Shown here: piece after piece, positions 1 through 5,584 of the stretch
Position numbering within the stretch: the first letter of the stretch is position 1
Layout: the number at the start of each line of letters is the position of its first letter
NCBI GenBank assembly: GCA_002683735.1
Contig: NYTZ01000111.1
Span: forward strand, 1-6,231
Direction: 5' to 3'
Origin: Flavobacteriales bacterium
Lineage (GTDB): Bacteria; Bacteroidota; Bacteroidia; Flavobacteriales; UA16
DNA: 6,231 nt
Translations under genes and position numbers: made by a program
The notes under the pieces: generated by a model
The model's database searches: none
Seen by the model: only the letters and a program-made list of their open reading frames with translations
What the model was told of the DNA's origin: nothing

Positions 1-146
1 GTTCCGAGGAGCACATCATTGACGTATTGCTCGGGCGTGAGGGTGCTGTTCACTTCGACCTGGGCCGTCAGAAAGCCCATGGAACAAACGAAGAGGCCAA
101 CAGCCATAGATGCCGATGCAATGCGGTGGTTCAAGGTCAAGGTCAT
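1..146 (-). CDS. Secreted protein with probable choice-of-anchor L domain (N-terminus only, cut by window edge)
   Basis: The minus strand reads from ATG at 146 through 48 codons to the window edge without a stop, so only the N-terminus is present. Residues 1-8 form a short n-region with one Arg (R8), residues 9-27 are hydrophobic, and A28-Q29 gives a likely signal peptidase I site. The mature protein begins VEVNSTLTPEQYVNDVLLG. This closely resembles the start of the choice-of-anchor L domain of Bacteroidota surface proteins, where an 'N-T-x-x-x-P-x-x-L-V-x-D-V-L' stretch directly follows the signal peptide. Such proteins often end in a type IX secretion sorting domain or other anchor, but that part lies outside the window. 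The gene follows the sigma factor in the same direction, with an intrinsic terminator between them, so it probably has its own promoter; only a weak TAAATTG match is seen about 10-16 bases before the ATG. Gene and signal peptide are well supported; the domain call rests on about 19 mature residues. Confidence 0.72.
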   Translation of the reverse strand, partial: MTLTLNHRIASASMAVGLFVCSMGFLTAQVEVNSTLTPEQYVNDVLLG

Positions 147-178
147 GGAAGCCACAATTTACCGGAGATAGGACTACG

Positions 179-208
179 AAAAAGGCGAAAGGTTGCGCCT
201 TTCGCCTT
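179..208 (-). terminator. Intrinsic terminator of the ECF sigma factor gene
   Basis: A perfect 11-bp stem (AAGGCGAAAGG at 182-192, CCTTTCGCCTT at 198-208) encloses a 5-base loop. On the minus strand the stem runs into five T residues (183-179). It starts about 32 bases after the sigma factor stop codon and ends before the ATG of the next gene at 146, so it should separate the two transcripts. The T-run lies on the minus-strand side only. Confidence 0.88.
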
Positions 209-240
209 CTCGAATGTCAACTGCTGGGTTTCAGCCTGCT

Positions 241-750
241 TCAGCGCACCTCAAATTCCGCCAACTCTTCCTTCAAGCGCTTCCGCGCATGGAAGATGCG
301 ACTCTTGACTGTGCCCATCGGAATCCCCAATTCATCTGCGATTTCATCATAATGAAACCCATCGAGGAACATGGTGAATGGCTTGCGGAAGTCGTACTTC
401 AAACGGTCAATGGCACCATGGATGTCATCCATGTTGATCAGTGTCGTGACCGAGTCGTGGTGGTAATCCTGACTTGCATTCAGGAAATACTGATTCTCCG
501 TCTGGTCGACAATGGTATTCTGGAAGCGCTTGCGCTTATAGTTGTTGATAAAGATGTTCCGCATGATGGTGTACAGCCACCCTTTGATGTTGGTCCCTTC
601 CTTGAAATTGTTCTTGTAACGAAGGGCCTTGACGAAAGTCTCTTGGACCAAATCATTGGCATCCTCACGATCGCGAGTGAAGCCCATGGCGAAGCCGCTC
701 AGGAAATCCTGATGGCTGATGAGAAGGTTGTTGAATTCGATCGTCGACAT
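241..750 (-). CDS. RNA polymerase sigma factor, ECF-type (sigma-70 family)
   Basis: This is a 169-residue ECF-type sigma factor that would direct core RNA polymerase to a specific set of promoters. Region 2 spans about residues 12-73, with the core-binding stretch DREDANDLVQETFVKAL (27-43) and the DNA-melting/-10 recognition stretch GWLYTIMRNIFINNY (57-71). Region 4 spans about 110-160, with a helix-turn-helix whose recognition helix is PMGTVKSRIFHARKRL (144-159). The length is usual for ECF sigmas, and the sequence resembles a subgroup common in Bacteroidota. The ATG at 750 is preferred: it gives the family's usual N-terminus, and the upstream in-frame TTG at 783 would sit upstream of the proposed transcription start. 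No anti-sigma gene is adjacent; downstream is a terminator and a secreted-protein gene. Upstream in the same direction is a CarH-like MerR regulator, which suggests control by that protein, as LitR controls LitS in Streptomyces. The target promoters are unknown. Confidence 0.93.
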   Translation of the reverse strand: MSTIEFNNLLISHQDFLSGFAMGFTRDREDANDLVQETFVKALRYKNNFKEGTNIKGWLYTIMRNIFINNYKRKRFQNTIVDQTENQYFLNASQDYHHDSVTTLINMDDIHGAIDRLKYDFRKPFTMFLDGFHYDEIADELGIPMGTVKSRIFHARKRLKEELAEFEVR

Positions 751-769
751 CTTGTTCAGCGTTCTGACC

Positions 770-801
770 CAAAGATTAGACAATCCTTCGTCCCCTGCAA
801 G
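770..801 (-). promoter_or_regulatory. Probable Bacteroidota-type promoter of the sigma factor gene
   Basis: On the minus strand a -33-like CTTG (801-798) lies 20 bases upstream of AATCTTTG (777-770), which matches the -7 consensus TAnnTTTG at all but one position. Spacing of about 20 bases is normal for this promoter class. The predicted start of transcription is near 763, leaving a leader of about a dozen bases before the ATG at 750. This is a sequence match only. Confidence 0.5.
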
Positions 802-875
802 ATTCTGTTCAACTTTTCTTGACCAACTATGAACAAAACTCCCTTTTACTGGGGTTACAGATCATTTTGTTCAAC
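802..875 (-). repeat. Three copies of a GTTGAACA-type motif upstream of the sigma factor promoter (candidate operator)
   Basis: On the minus strand GTTGAACAAAAT (875-864) and GTTGAACAGAAT (813-802) agree at 11 of 12 bases. Their spacing is 62 bp start to start, close to six helical turns. Between them, on the plus strand, TGAACAAAA (830-838) repeats the core in inverted orientation. The lower copy directly abuts the proposed -33 element of the sigma gene, a normal position for an activator or repressor site. The nearest regulator gene is the adjacent CarH-like MerR protein, but nothing here proves that it binds. Confidence 0.5.
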
Positions 876-888
876 CAAAAAGGGACAT

Positions 889-906
889 GCCTTCACAGGT
901 GAAGGC
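889..906. repeat. Perfect inverted repeat after the regulator gene (operator dyad or weak terminator)
   Basis: GCCTTCAC (889-896) and GTGAAGGC (899-906) are perfectly complementary and separated by two bases. The dyad lies about 40 bases downstream of the MerR-type gene stop. Read on the minus strand it is followed after six bases by CCTTTTT, so it could act as a weak terminator. The T-run is distant and the natural loop is very tight, so a dyad binding site for a dimeric regulator is equally plausible. Confidence 0.5.
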
Positions 907-945
907 TTCAATGTGGCCGTACCGAAATACGGGAGGCTCGGAAAT

Positions 946-1845
946 TCAGTGGTTGAGGAGCGCGCCAATCAGCGATTGACCGTCGGCATGCAAGTCAATG
1001 CCCTCCGCTGGGGAAGCAACGCCGTCGAACACCCTCCCTGCAAAATGGAACCGCAAAGAAGTTCCCGTGGCTTCGCGTTGGACGCGCGCCAGGTAGTCGC
1101 TTACGCCTTGCTCCGAGGGATATGTGGTGCAGTACGCCACGCAATGCACACCGGGGAATTGGCTGTCCAGTTGGGTCAAGTCTTCCAATGGCACAGACTG
1201 ACCGAGGAACAAACTCTTGTAACCCGCATTGCGCAGCAGATAGTGGACCATCAACAGGCTGATGTCGTGGATTTCGCGTTCTGGGAGGAAGAGCGCAAAC
1301 ACGGCGCCGTGATAACCGGGGTCTACCGGTGGCAAATCATCCACTGCCCCAAACAGGCGCTGACGAATGAGGTTGCTGACGAAATGCTCGTGCGCCGGGC
1401 AAATGGCACTGGTCAGCCACAACATGCCGATCTGGCCCATGAACGGGAGGTACAAGCGAAGGAACAAGCCGCTCAATCCGGCTTTCTCTTCAAACGTGGC
1501 CGAAACGCTGCGGAACAATTGTTCGTCAAAATTCAGCATGCTGATCTTCAGCATGCCCAGCCAATGCTCTTCTGAAGTCGTTTCCGTCTGAAGCTCCTGC
1601 AGCGCCACACGCACTTCCGGCTCGGTCATGGCCGCGATTCGGGAAATCTTGTGGCCATTCTGATTCAACAAGCTCACATTCAGCAGAAGCTTCAGGTCGT
1701 CGGAAGTGTAAAATCGGATGTTGGTGGAGGTCCGACGCGGCTTCAGCAGACCATACCGTTGCTCCCAGGCACGGATGGTATGCGCCTTGATGCCGGTGAA
1801 ATGCTCAAGGTCCTTGATGGAAAATTCCTGCACTGTCAGACTCAC
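946..1845 (-). CDS. MerR-family regulator with CarH/LitR-like cobalamin-binding domain
   Basis: This is a probable DNA-binding regulator that senses cobalamin and possibly light. With a GTG start at 1845 it is 299 residues (T. thermophilus CarH is 285). The MerR winged helix covers about residues 8-75 (FSIKDLEHFTGIKAHTIRAW, then EQRYGLL and a basic wing). A four-helix bundle follows at about 85-175 and carries the Wx9EH motif (W143, E153, H154), which in CarH surrounds adenosylcobalamin. The Rossmann-like B12 domain begins near 182 with E191-I-H193-D-I-S196, matching the E/DxHxxG motif with the cobalt-ligand His kept but Gly changed to Ser, then LGQSVP. The position after the Trp is Leu144; in T. 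thermophilus CarH it is His132, which forms the bis-His light-state adduct. An in-frame TTG at 1893 is disfavoured because it overlaps the putative promoter, and GTG at 1833 is another option. It diverges from the GlmU-like gene and precedes the ECF sigma gene. Family assignment is strong; light sensing is inferred. Confidence 0.9.
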   Translation of the reverse strand: MSLTVQEFSIKDLEHFTGIKAHTIRAWEQRYGLLKPRRTSTNIRFYTSDDLKLLLNVSLLNQNGHKISRIAAMTEPEVRVALQELQTETTSEEHWLGMLKISMLNFDEQLFRSVSATFEEKAGLSGLFLRLYLPFMGQIGMLWLTSAICPAHEHFVSNLIRQRLFGAVDDLPPVDPGYHGAVFALFLPEREIHDISLLMVHYLLRNAGYKSLFLGQSVPLEDLTQLDSQFPGVHCVAYCTTYPSEQGVSDYLARVQREATGTSLRFHFAGRVFDGVASPAEGIDLHADGQSLIGALLNH

Positions 1846-1882
1846 AATCGGACCAACACAGAAGTCGTTCCGAGGTTCACTA

Positions 1883-1890
1883 CAAAGATG
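1883..1890 (-). promoter_or_regulatory. Possible -7 element of the CarH-like regulator gene
   Basis: The minus strand reads CATCTTTG (1890-1883), one mismatch from TAnnTTTG. It would start transcription near 1876, about 30 bases before the GTG at 1845. No convincing -33 element was found upstream, so support is weak. It lies back to back with the plus-strand -7 element at 1901-1908. Confidence 0.3.
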
Positions 1891-1900
1891 CAATGCCCCT

Positions 1901-1908
1901 TAGTTTTG
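1901..1908 (+). promoter_or_regulatory. Perfect Bacteroidota -7 promoter element for the GlmU-like gene
   Basis: TAGTTTTG matches TAnnTTTG exactly. Transcription would begin near 1915, leaving a leader of roughly 17-23 bases before the ATGs at 1932 and 1938. This argues against an in-frame ATG at 1893, which lies upstream of the element. The -33 region (about 1873-1881) has no clear TTTG, so the promoter may be weak or activator-dependent. Confidence 0.5.
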
Positions 1909-1937
1909 ACAGGCCCCCAGAGCCCGCCTCCATGCCC

Positions 1938-3077
1938 ATGATTGACCTTTTCGATGACGGCCACTGCAGTCTGCTGTATCCAATCCACCTCGTTGAAGGG
2001 GTGGCCCAAATCCGGGTCGGCACCTTCACCCAACAAGAGCGCTGGGCGCGAGTGGAACAGGACCTTTTGGCCCAAGGATGGAATGGCGGAGTACTCCGTG
2101 TCAATGCCCGTTGGATTCCGGATGCGGAGACCGCCAACCGCATCCTGAGTCAGGACCTCTCACGCGGGGCCAACTGGAACGGGCTTTCGTTGATCCGACC
2201 CGGCGAGTCTGTCCATGCCGCCTCCCCGATACCCGAGTTTAAGGGTACACCCCGCTTCATCGGCCATGCCAACGACCTCTTCATGGGGCTGGAAGACCAG
2301 ATTCAGCGCGACTTGGAATGGATGACCACAGCTTGGAGCCTGCGCGCCTTGGAGGCAGAAGGGCCCGCTGACATTTATGGACCGAAAGAACGCATCTGGG
2401 TTTCGGAAGACGCCACGATTCGGGCCGCCAGCCTCGACACCACCCGTGGCGTCATCGTGGTGGGGCCCGGAGCCCGGGTTGAACCCGGGAGCCACATCGA
2501 AGGTCCGGTGGTGCTATGTGAAGAGGCCGTGGTACGGACCGGTGCGCACATTCGCGGGGCCACGGTCATCGGGCCCCATTGTAAGGTGGGTGGCGAAGTG
2601 TCCAACGTTCATTTTCAAGGATGGGCCAACAAGGCCCACGGCGGGTTTCTTGGCAACAGCGTCATCGGCCGCTGGTGTAACCTCGGGGCCGGCACCAATT
2701 CCAGCAACCTCAAAAACACCTACGGAAACGTCCGTCAATGGTCCATGGCGTCGCAAGACATGGAAGACTCGGGCCTCCAGTTCTGCGGCGTGCTCATGGG
2801 CGACCACAGCAAGTGCGGCATCGGCACCACCTTGAATACGGGCACCATCCTCGGGCCGGCCTGTGTGTTGTACGACGCGGGATTTCCGCCCAAGCACCTC
2901 CCTGCTTTCTCCTGGCACGATGCGCGCCTCGGGCAGACCGAGCGCCACGACCTGCCCCGAATGCTGGCCACAGCTGAGACTGTGATGGCGCGGCGAGGAC
3001 AGGCGTTGACCCAAGCGGCCAAGGACAATCTGTCAGCCTTACATGCCGATGCCATGGCCAACGGCGCCTCCAACTGA
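1938..3077 (+). CDS. GlmU-like sugar nucleotidyltransferase/acetyltransferase family protein (Bacteroidota alternative GlmU type)
   Basis: This 379-residue protein matches the two-part GlmU-like family of Bacteroidota, thought to supply UDP-N-acetylglucosamine for envelope polymers. The N-terminus (MIDLFDD, then VAQIRVG at 22-28 and ERW) is the family's nucleotidyltransferase-like part. From about residue 149 to 330 runs a left-handed beta-helix of imperfect hexapeptide repeats (for example AGARVEPGSHIEG). It includes the diagnostic NKAHGGFLGNSVIGRW (231-246) followed by NLGAGTNSSNLKNTYGN; H234 may correspond to the acetyltransferase His. Where I expect the family pattern 'T-R-P-V-A-E-I-R', this protein has V19-E20-G21-V-A-Q-I-R, so the usual Arg is Glu; whether nucleotidyl transfer remains is uncertain. 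ATG 1938 is chosen because family members start just before the FDD stretch; ATG 1932 is nearly equivalent, and ATG 1893 lies upstream of a perfect -7 element. It diverges from the CarH-like gene; lon follows after 62 bases. Confidence 0.85.
   Translation: MIDLFDDGHCSLLYPIHLVEGVAQIRVGTFTQQERWARVEQDLLAQGWNGGVLRVNARWIPDAETANRILSQDLSRGANWNGLSLIRPGESVHAASPIPEFKGTPRFIGHANDLFMGLEDQIQRDLEWMTTAWSLRALEAEGPADIYGPKERIWVSEDATIRAASLDTTRGVIVVGPGARVEPGSHIEGPVVLCEEAVVRTGAHIRGATVIGPHCKVGGEVSNVHFQGWANKAHGGFLGNSVIGRWCNLGAGTNSSNLKNTYGNVRQWSMASQDMEDSGLQFCGVLMGDHSKCGIGTTLNTGTILGPACVLYDAGFPPKHLPAFSWHDARLGQTERHDLPRMLATAETVMARRGQALTQAAKDNLSALHADAMANGASN
2473..2489. repeat. Perfect 17-bp inverted repeat inside the GlmU-like gene
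   Basis: CCCGGGTT (2473-2480) and AACCCGGG (2482-2489) flank one central G. It falls in codons for the first beta-helix turns (ARVEPG). Its centre contains GTTGAAC, the core of the motif found upstream of the sigma factor gene. It may be chance in GC-rich coding sequence. Confidence 0.55.
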
Positions 3078-3096
3078 CATTGTGTCCCGCGATTCC

Positions 3097-3122
3097 GGCC
3101 TCTGCGCTTCAGGCCTGATTTG
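3097..3122 (+). promoter_or_regulatory. Gap before lon: small dyads and a poor -7 match
   Basis: The 62-base gap between the GlmU-like gene and lon holds GGCCT (3097-3101) paired with AGGCC (3111-3115) across a 9-base loop. Overlapping this is the palindrome TCAGGCCTGA (3109-3118), which runs into CTGATTTG (3115-3122). The last element matches only the TTTG half of the -7 consensus. No U-rich tract follows the hairpin, so a terminator is unlikely. A lon promoter or a processing/regulatory site is possible, and lon may be co-transcribed with the upstream gene. Confidence 0.22.
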
Positions 3123-3139
3123 TGACCTTCGTGACGTCC

Positions 3140-5584
3140 ATGAGTAAAGAACCCCAAGTCCAAGTCCTGCTGGCAGAAGACGCCGACGATCAAGTCAGCA
3201 TCCCTCTGCTGAGTTCCGAGGATGAAGCTGCGATGGAGCGGGAGACCACCCCCGAGGACCTCCCCATTCTGCCCCTGCGCAACACGGTGTTGTTTCCCGG
3301 TGTGGTCCTGCCGATCAATGTTGGGCGTGACCAAAGCTTGAACCTACTGAAGGAAGCCAACAAAGGCGGACACGACATCGGGGTCATGACCCAGCGCGAC
3401 GGAGAAATCGAAAACCCCAAGGCGGAAGACTTACACAATGTGGGCACGGTCGCCCGCATCGTCAAGATGTTGCGCATGCCGGACGGTTCCAATACCGTCA
3501 TCATCCAAGGAAAGCGCCGCTGTCACATGGGCGAGGTGCTTCAAGAGGAGCCCTACCTGCGGGCCAAGGTGACCCCATTCCCGGACACGGAAATCGAATG
3601 GAGCGAGACCGAACGAGAGGCGCTGCAGCAGAGCCTTCAAGAGATGAGCATGGAGGTCATCCAGAACAGCCCGAACATCCCCTCGGAAGCGGCCATTGCC
3701 ATCAAGAACATCGATTCCCTCCGGTTCCTCGTCCACTTCATCGCCGCCAACATGAACGCGGAGAAGGCGCAGAAGCAGGGGCTTTTAGAGGTGGCAGGCC
3801 TCAAGGAACGGGTCGAAAAGGTGATGGAGCTCCTCGGCGAGGAACTGCAAGTGCTCGAGCTCAAGAACGACATCCAGAGTCGGGTCAAGACCGACATCGA
3901 AAAGCAACAGCGCGAGTTCTTCCTGCACCAGCAGATGAAGCAAATCCAGGAGGAGCTCGGGTCCGACCCCCACAAGGAGGACATCGCTGGCAAGAAGGCC
4001 CGCGCAGAACTGAAGGACTGGCCTGAAAATGTGGCGGAAACCTTCGCCAAGGAAATCGGCAAGCTCGAGCGGATGAACACGCAGAGCGCCGAATACAGTG
4101 TGCAGTCAAATTACCTCGACCTCCTGCTCGACCTGCCCTGGAACATCACTTCCGAGGACAATTTCGACCTCGCCCATGCACAAGTGATCCTCGACGAGGA
4201 TCACTACGGGCTCGAAAAAGTCAAGGAGCGCATTATCGAACACCTCGCCGTGCTGAAGTTGAAGGGCGACATGAAGTCCCCCATCATCTGCCTGTATGGC
4301 CCTCCTGGTGTCGGTAAGACTTCTCTCGGGAAATCCATCGCCGAAGCGCTTGGCCGGGAATACGTGCGCATGTCCCTAGGGGGACTGCGGGATGAAGCCG
4401 AAATCCGTGGACACCGGAAGACCTACATCGGGGCCATGCCCGGACGTGTCATCCAGAACCTGAAGAAATCCGGGACCTCCAACCCCCTCTTTGTCCTGGA
4501 TGAAATCGACAAGCTCAGCCGGGACGTTCATGGAGACCCTTCCTCGGCCATGCTCGAGGTTTTGGATCCCGAGCAGAACAGTGCGTTCTACGACAATTAC
4601 CTCGAGCTCGACTACGACCTGTCGAAGGTGATGTTCCTGGCCACTTCGAACAGCCTGGCCACCATACAGCCCGCGCTTAGGGACCGCATGGAAATCATTG
4701 AAGTCTCCGGCTACACGGTTGAGGAAAAGGTGCAGATTGCCAAGCGTCACCTCATTCGCAAACACGTGGATGAAACGGGCATCACGGCGGAGCAGATTGA
4801 CATTCCGGACGCCACACTCGAGAAAATCTGTGCGGAATACACCAACGAGAGCGGGGTCCGTGGGCTGGACAAACGCATCGCCAAGGTGGTCCGCCACCGC
4901 GCCGTCCAAGTGGCGATGGACGTGAAACACGACGTCACTATTCAACCCGAGGAGCTCACTGACATCTTAGGGCCTTCCCACGAAAAAGAACGCTACGAAG
5001 GCAACGATGTAGCGGGCGTGGTGACGGGCTTGGCATGGACCCCCGCTGGCGGCGACATCTTGTTCATCGAGACCAGCCTTGTCAAGGGCAAGGGCAAATT
5101 GACCCTCACCGGAAATCTGGGCGACGTGATGAAGGAAAGCGCCGTCATCGCCCTGCAATACCTGAAGGCCCACGCCGAAGAGCTGGGCCTCGACCCGAAG
5201 GTCTTCGATGCCTACGACGTGCATGTCCACGTCCCGGCCGGGGCCATCCCCAAGGATGGTCCATCCGCCGGTATCACCATGTTGACGGCCCTCGCATCCA
5301 TCTTCACCCAGAGGAAGGTGCGGAAATTCCTCGCCATGACCGGCGAAATCACCCTGCGCGGCCAGGTCCTTCCGGTGGGAGGCATCAAGGAAAAGTTGCT
5401 GGCTGCGCGCCGGGCTGGAATCAAGGAGATCGTGCTGTGCGAGGCGAACCGCAAACATGTGGAGGACATCCAGGCACGATACCTCAAGGGGCTGCGTTTT
5501 CACTACGTCCAAAACATGACCGATGTGATTGACCGCGCCCTGCTCAAGGAGAAAGTCCAAGACCCCATCGAGGTGACCGCATGA
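3140..5584 (+). CDS. lon: ATP-dependent endopeptidase Lon (LonA type)
   Basis: Lon is a cytoplasmic ATP-driven protease that unfolds and degrades misfolded and regulatory proteins. This copy is full length, 814 residues against 784 in E. coli, with an acidic N-terminal extension common in Bacteroidota. The substrate-binding N-domain begins near residue 41 ([19 protein letters not shown]). A helical, coiled-coil-rich segment follows at about 225-300 ([17 protein letters not shown]). The AAA+ module has Walker A GPPGVGKT (387-394, K393) and Walker B LFVLDEID (D454, E455). The protease domain has the catalytic dyad S709 (in PKDGPSAG) and K752 (in GGIKEK). All key residues are intact. ATG 3140 is chosen over the in-frame GTG 3122, since relatives start MSK followed by an acidic stretch; no Shine-Dalgarno sequence is visible. 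Its stop overlaps the first possible porQ ATG, so the two are probably one transcript. Confidence 0.98.
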   Translation: MSKEPQVQVLLAEDADDQVSIPLLSSEDEAAMERETTPEDLPILPLRNTVLFPGVVLPINVGRDQSLNLLKEANKGGHDIGVMTQRDGEIENPKAEDLHNVGTVARIVKMLRMPDGSNTVIIQGKRRCHMGEVLQEEPYLRAKVTPFPDTEIEWSETEREALQQSLQEMSMEVIQNSPNIPSEAAIAIKNIDSLRFLVHFIAANMNAEKAQKQGLLEVAGLKERVEKVMELLGEELQVLELKNDIQSRVKTDIEKQQREFFLHQQMKQIQEELGSDPHKEDIAGKKARAELKDWPENVAETFAKEIGKLERMNTQSAEYSVQSNYLDLLLDLPWNITSEDNFDLAHAQVILDEDHYGLEKVKERIIEHLAVLKLKGDMKSPIICLYGPPGVGKTSLGKSIAEALGREYVRMSLGGLRDEAEIRGHRKTYIGAMPGRVIQNLKKSGTSNPLFVLDEIDKLSRDVHGDPSSAMLEVLDPEQNSAFYDNYLELDYDLSKVMFLATSNSLATIQPALRDRMEIIEVSGYTVEEKVQIAKRHLIRKHVDETGITAEQIDIPDATLEKICAEYTNESGVRGLDKRIAKVVRHRAVQVAMDVKHDVTIQPEELTDILGPSHEKERYEGNDVAGVVTGLAWTPAGGDILFIETSLVKGKGKLTLTGNLGDVMKESAVIALQYLKAHAEELGLDPKVFDAYDVHVHVPAGAIPKDGPSAGITMLTALASIFTQRKVRKFLAMTGEITLRGQVLPVGGIKEKLLAARRAGIKEIVLCEANRKHVEDIQARYLKGLRFHYVQNMTDVIDRALLKEKVQDPIEVTA
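4183..4205. repeat. Perfect 23-bp palindrome inside lon
   Basis: The arms AGTGATCCTCG (4183-4193) and CGAGGATCACT (4195-4205) are exact reverse complements around a single A. The stretch encodes the conserved VILDEDH segment just before the AAA+ domain. In mRNA it could form a 10-bp stem with a 3-base loop. Its function is unknown. Confidence 0.8.

Noticed and set aside
154..170. Promoter for the secreted-protein gene (TAAATTG on the minus strand)
   Set aside because: It lacks one T of the TTTG core and has no proper -33 partner; too weak to list.
751..783. Upstream TTG start at 783 for the sigma factor
   Set aside because: The added 11 residues precede the family's usual MSTIEFN-type start and overlap the proposed promoter.
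193..822. Plus-strand open frame of 209 codons opposite the sigma factor
   Set aside because: It runs through the terminator hairpin and is antisense to a clear ECF sigma factor; no family resemblance.
829..1575. Long plus-strand open frame of 248 codons opposite the MerR-type gene
   Set aside because: It is the antisense shadow of the regulator. It shows no recognisable domain, while the minus strand encodes a clear MerR plus cobalamin-binding protein.
1846..1893. TTG start at 1893 for the CarH-like regulator
   Set aside because: TTG is rare as a start, the extra 16 residues match nothing in the family, and the putative -7 element (1890-1883) lies inside it.
1893..1937. N-terminal extension of the GlmU-like protein from ATG 1893
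   Set aside because: A perfect -7 promoter element lies at 1901-1908, inside the extension, and the family's N-terminus matches the start at 1938.
3122..3139. GTG start at 3122 for Lon
   Set aside because: The added TFVTS prefix is not typical; ATG 3140 gives the usual MSK start of Bacteroidota Lon.
1..4160. Recurring octamer TTCCGAGG (near 3, 1869, 3216, 4150)
   Set aside because: Copies are scattered in unrelated contexts, mostly Ser-Glu codons in coding sequence, without regular spacing; best explained as chance codon use.
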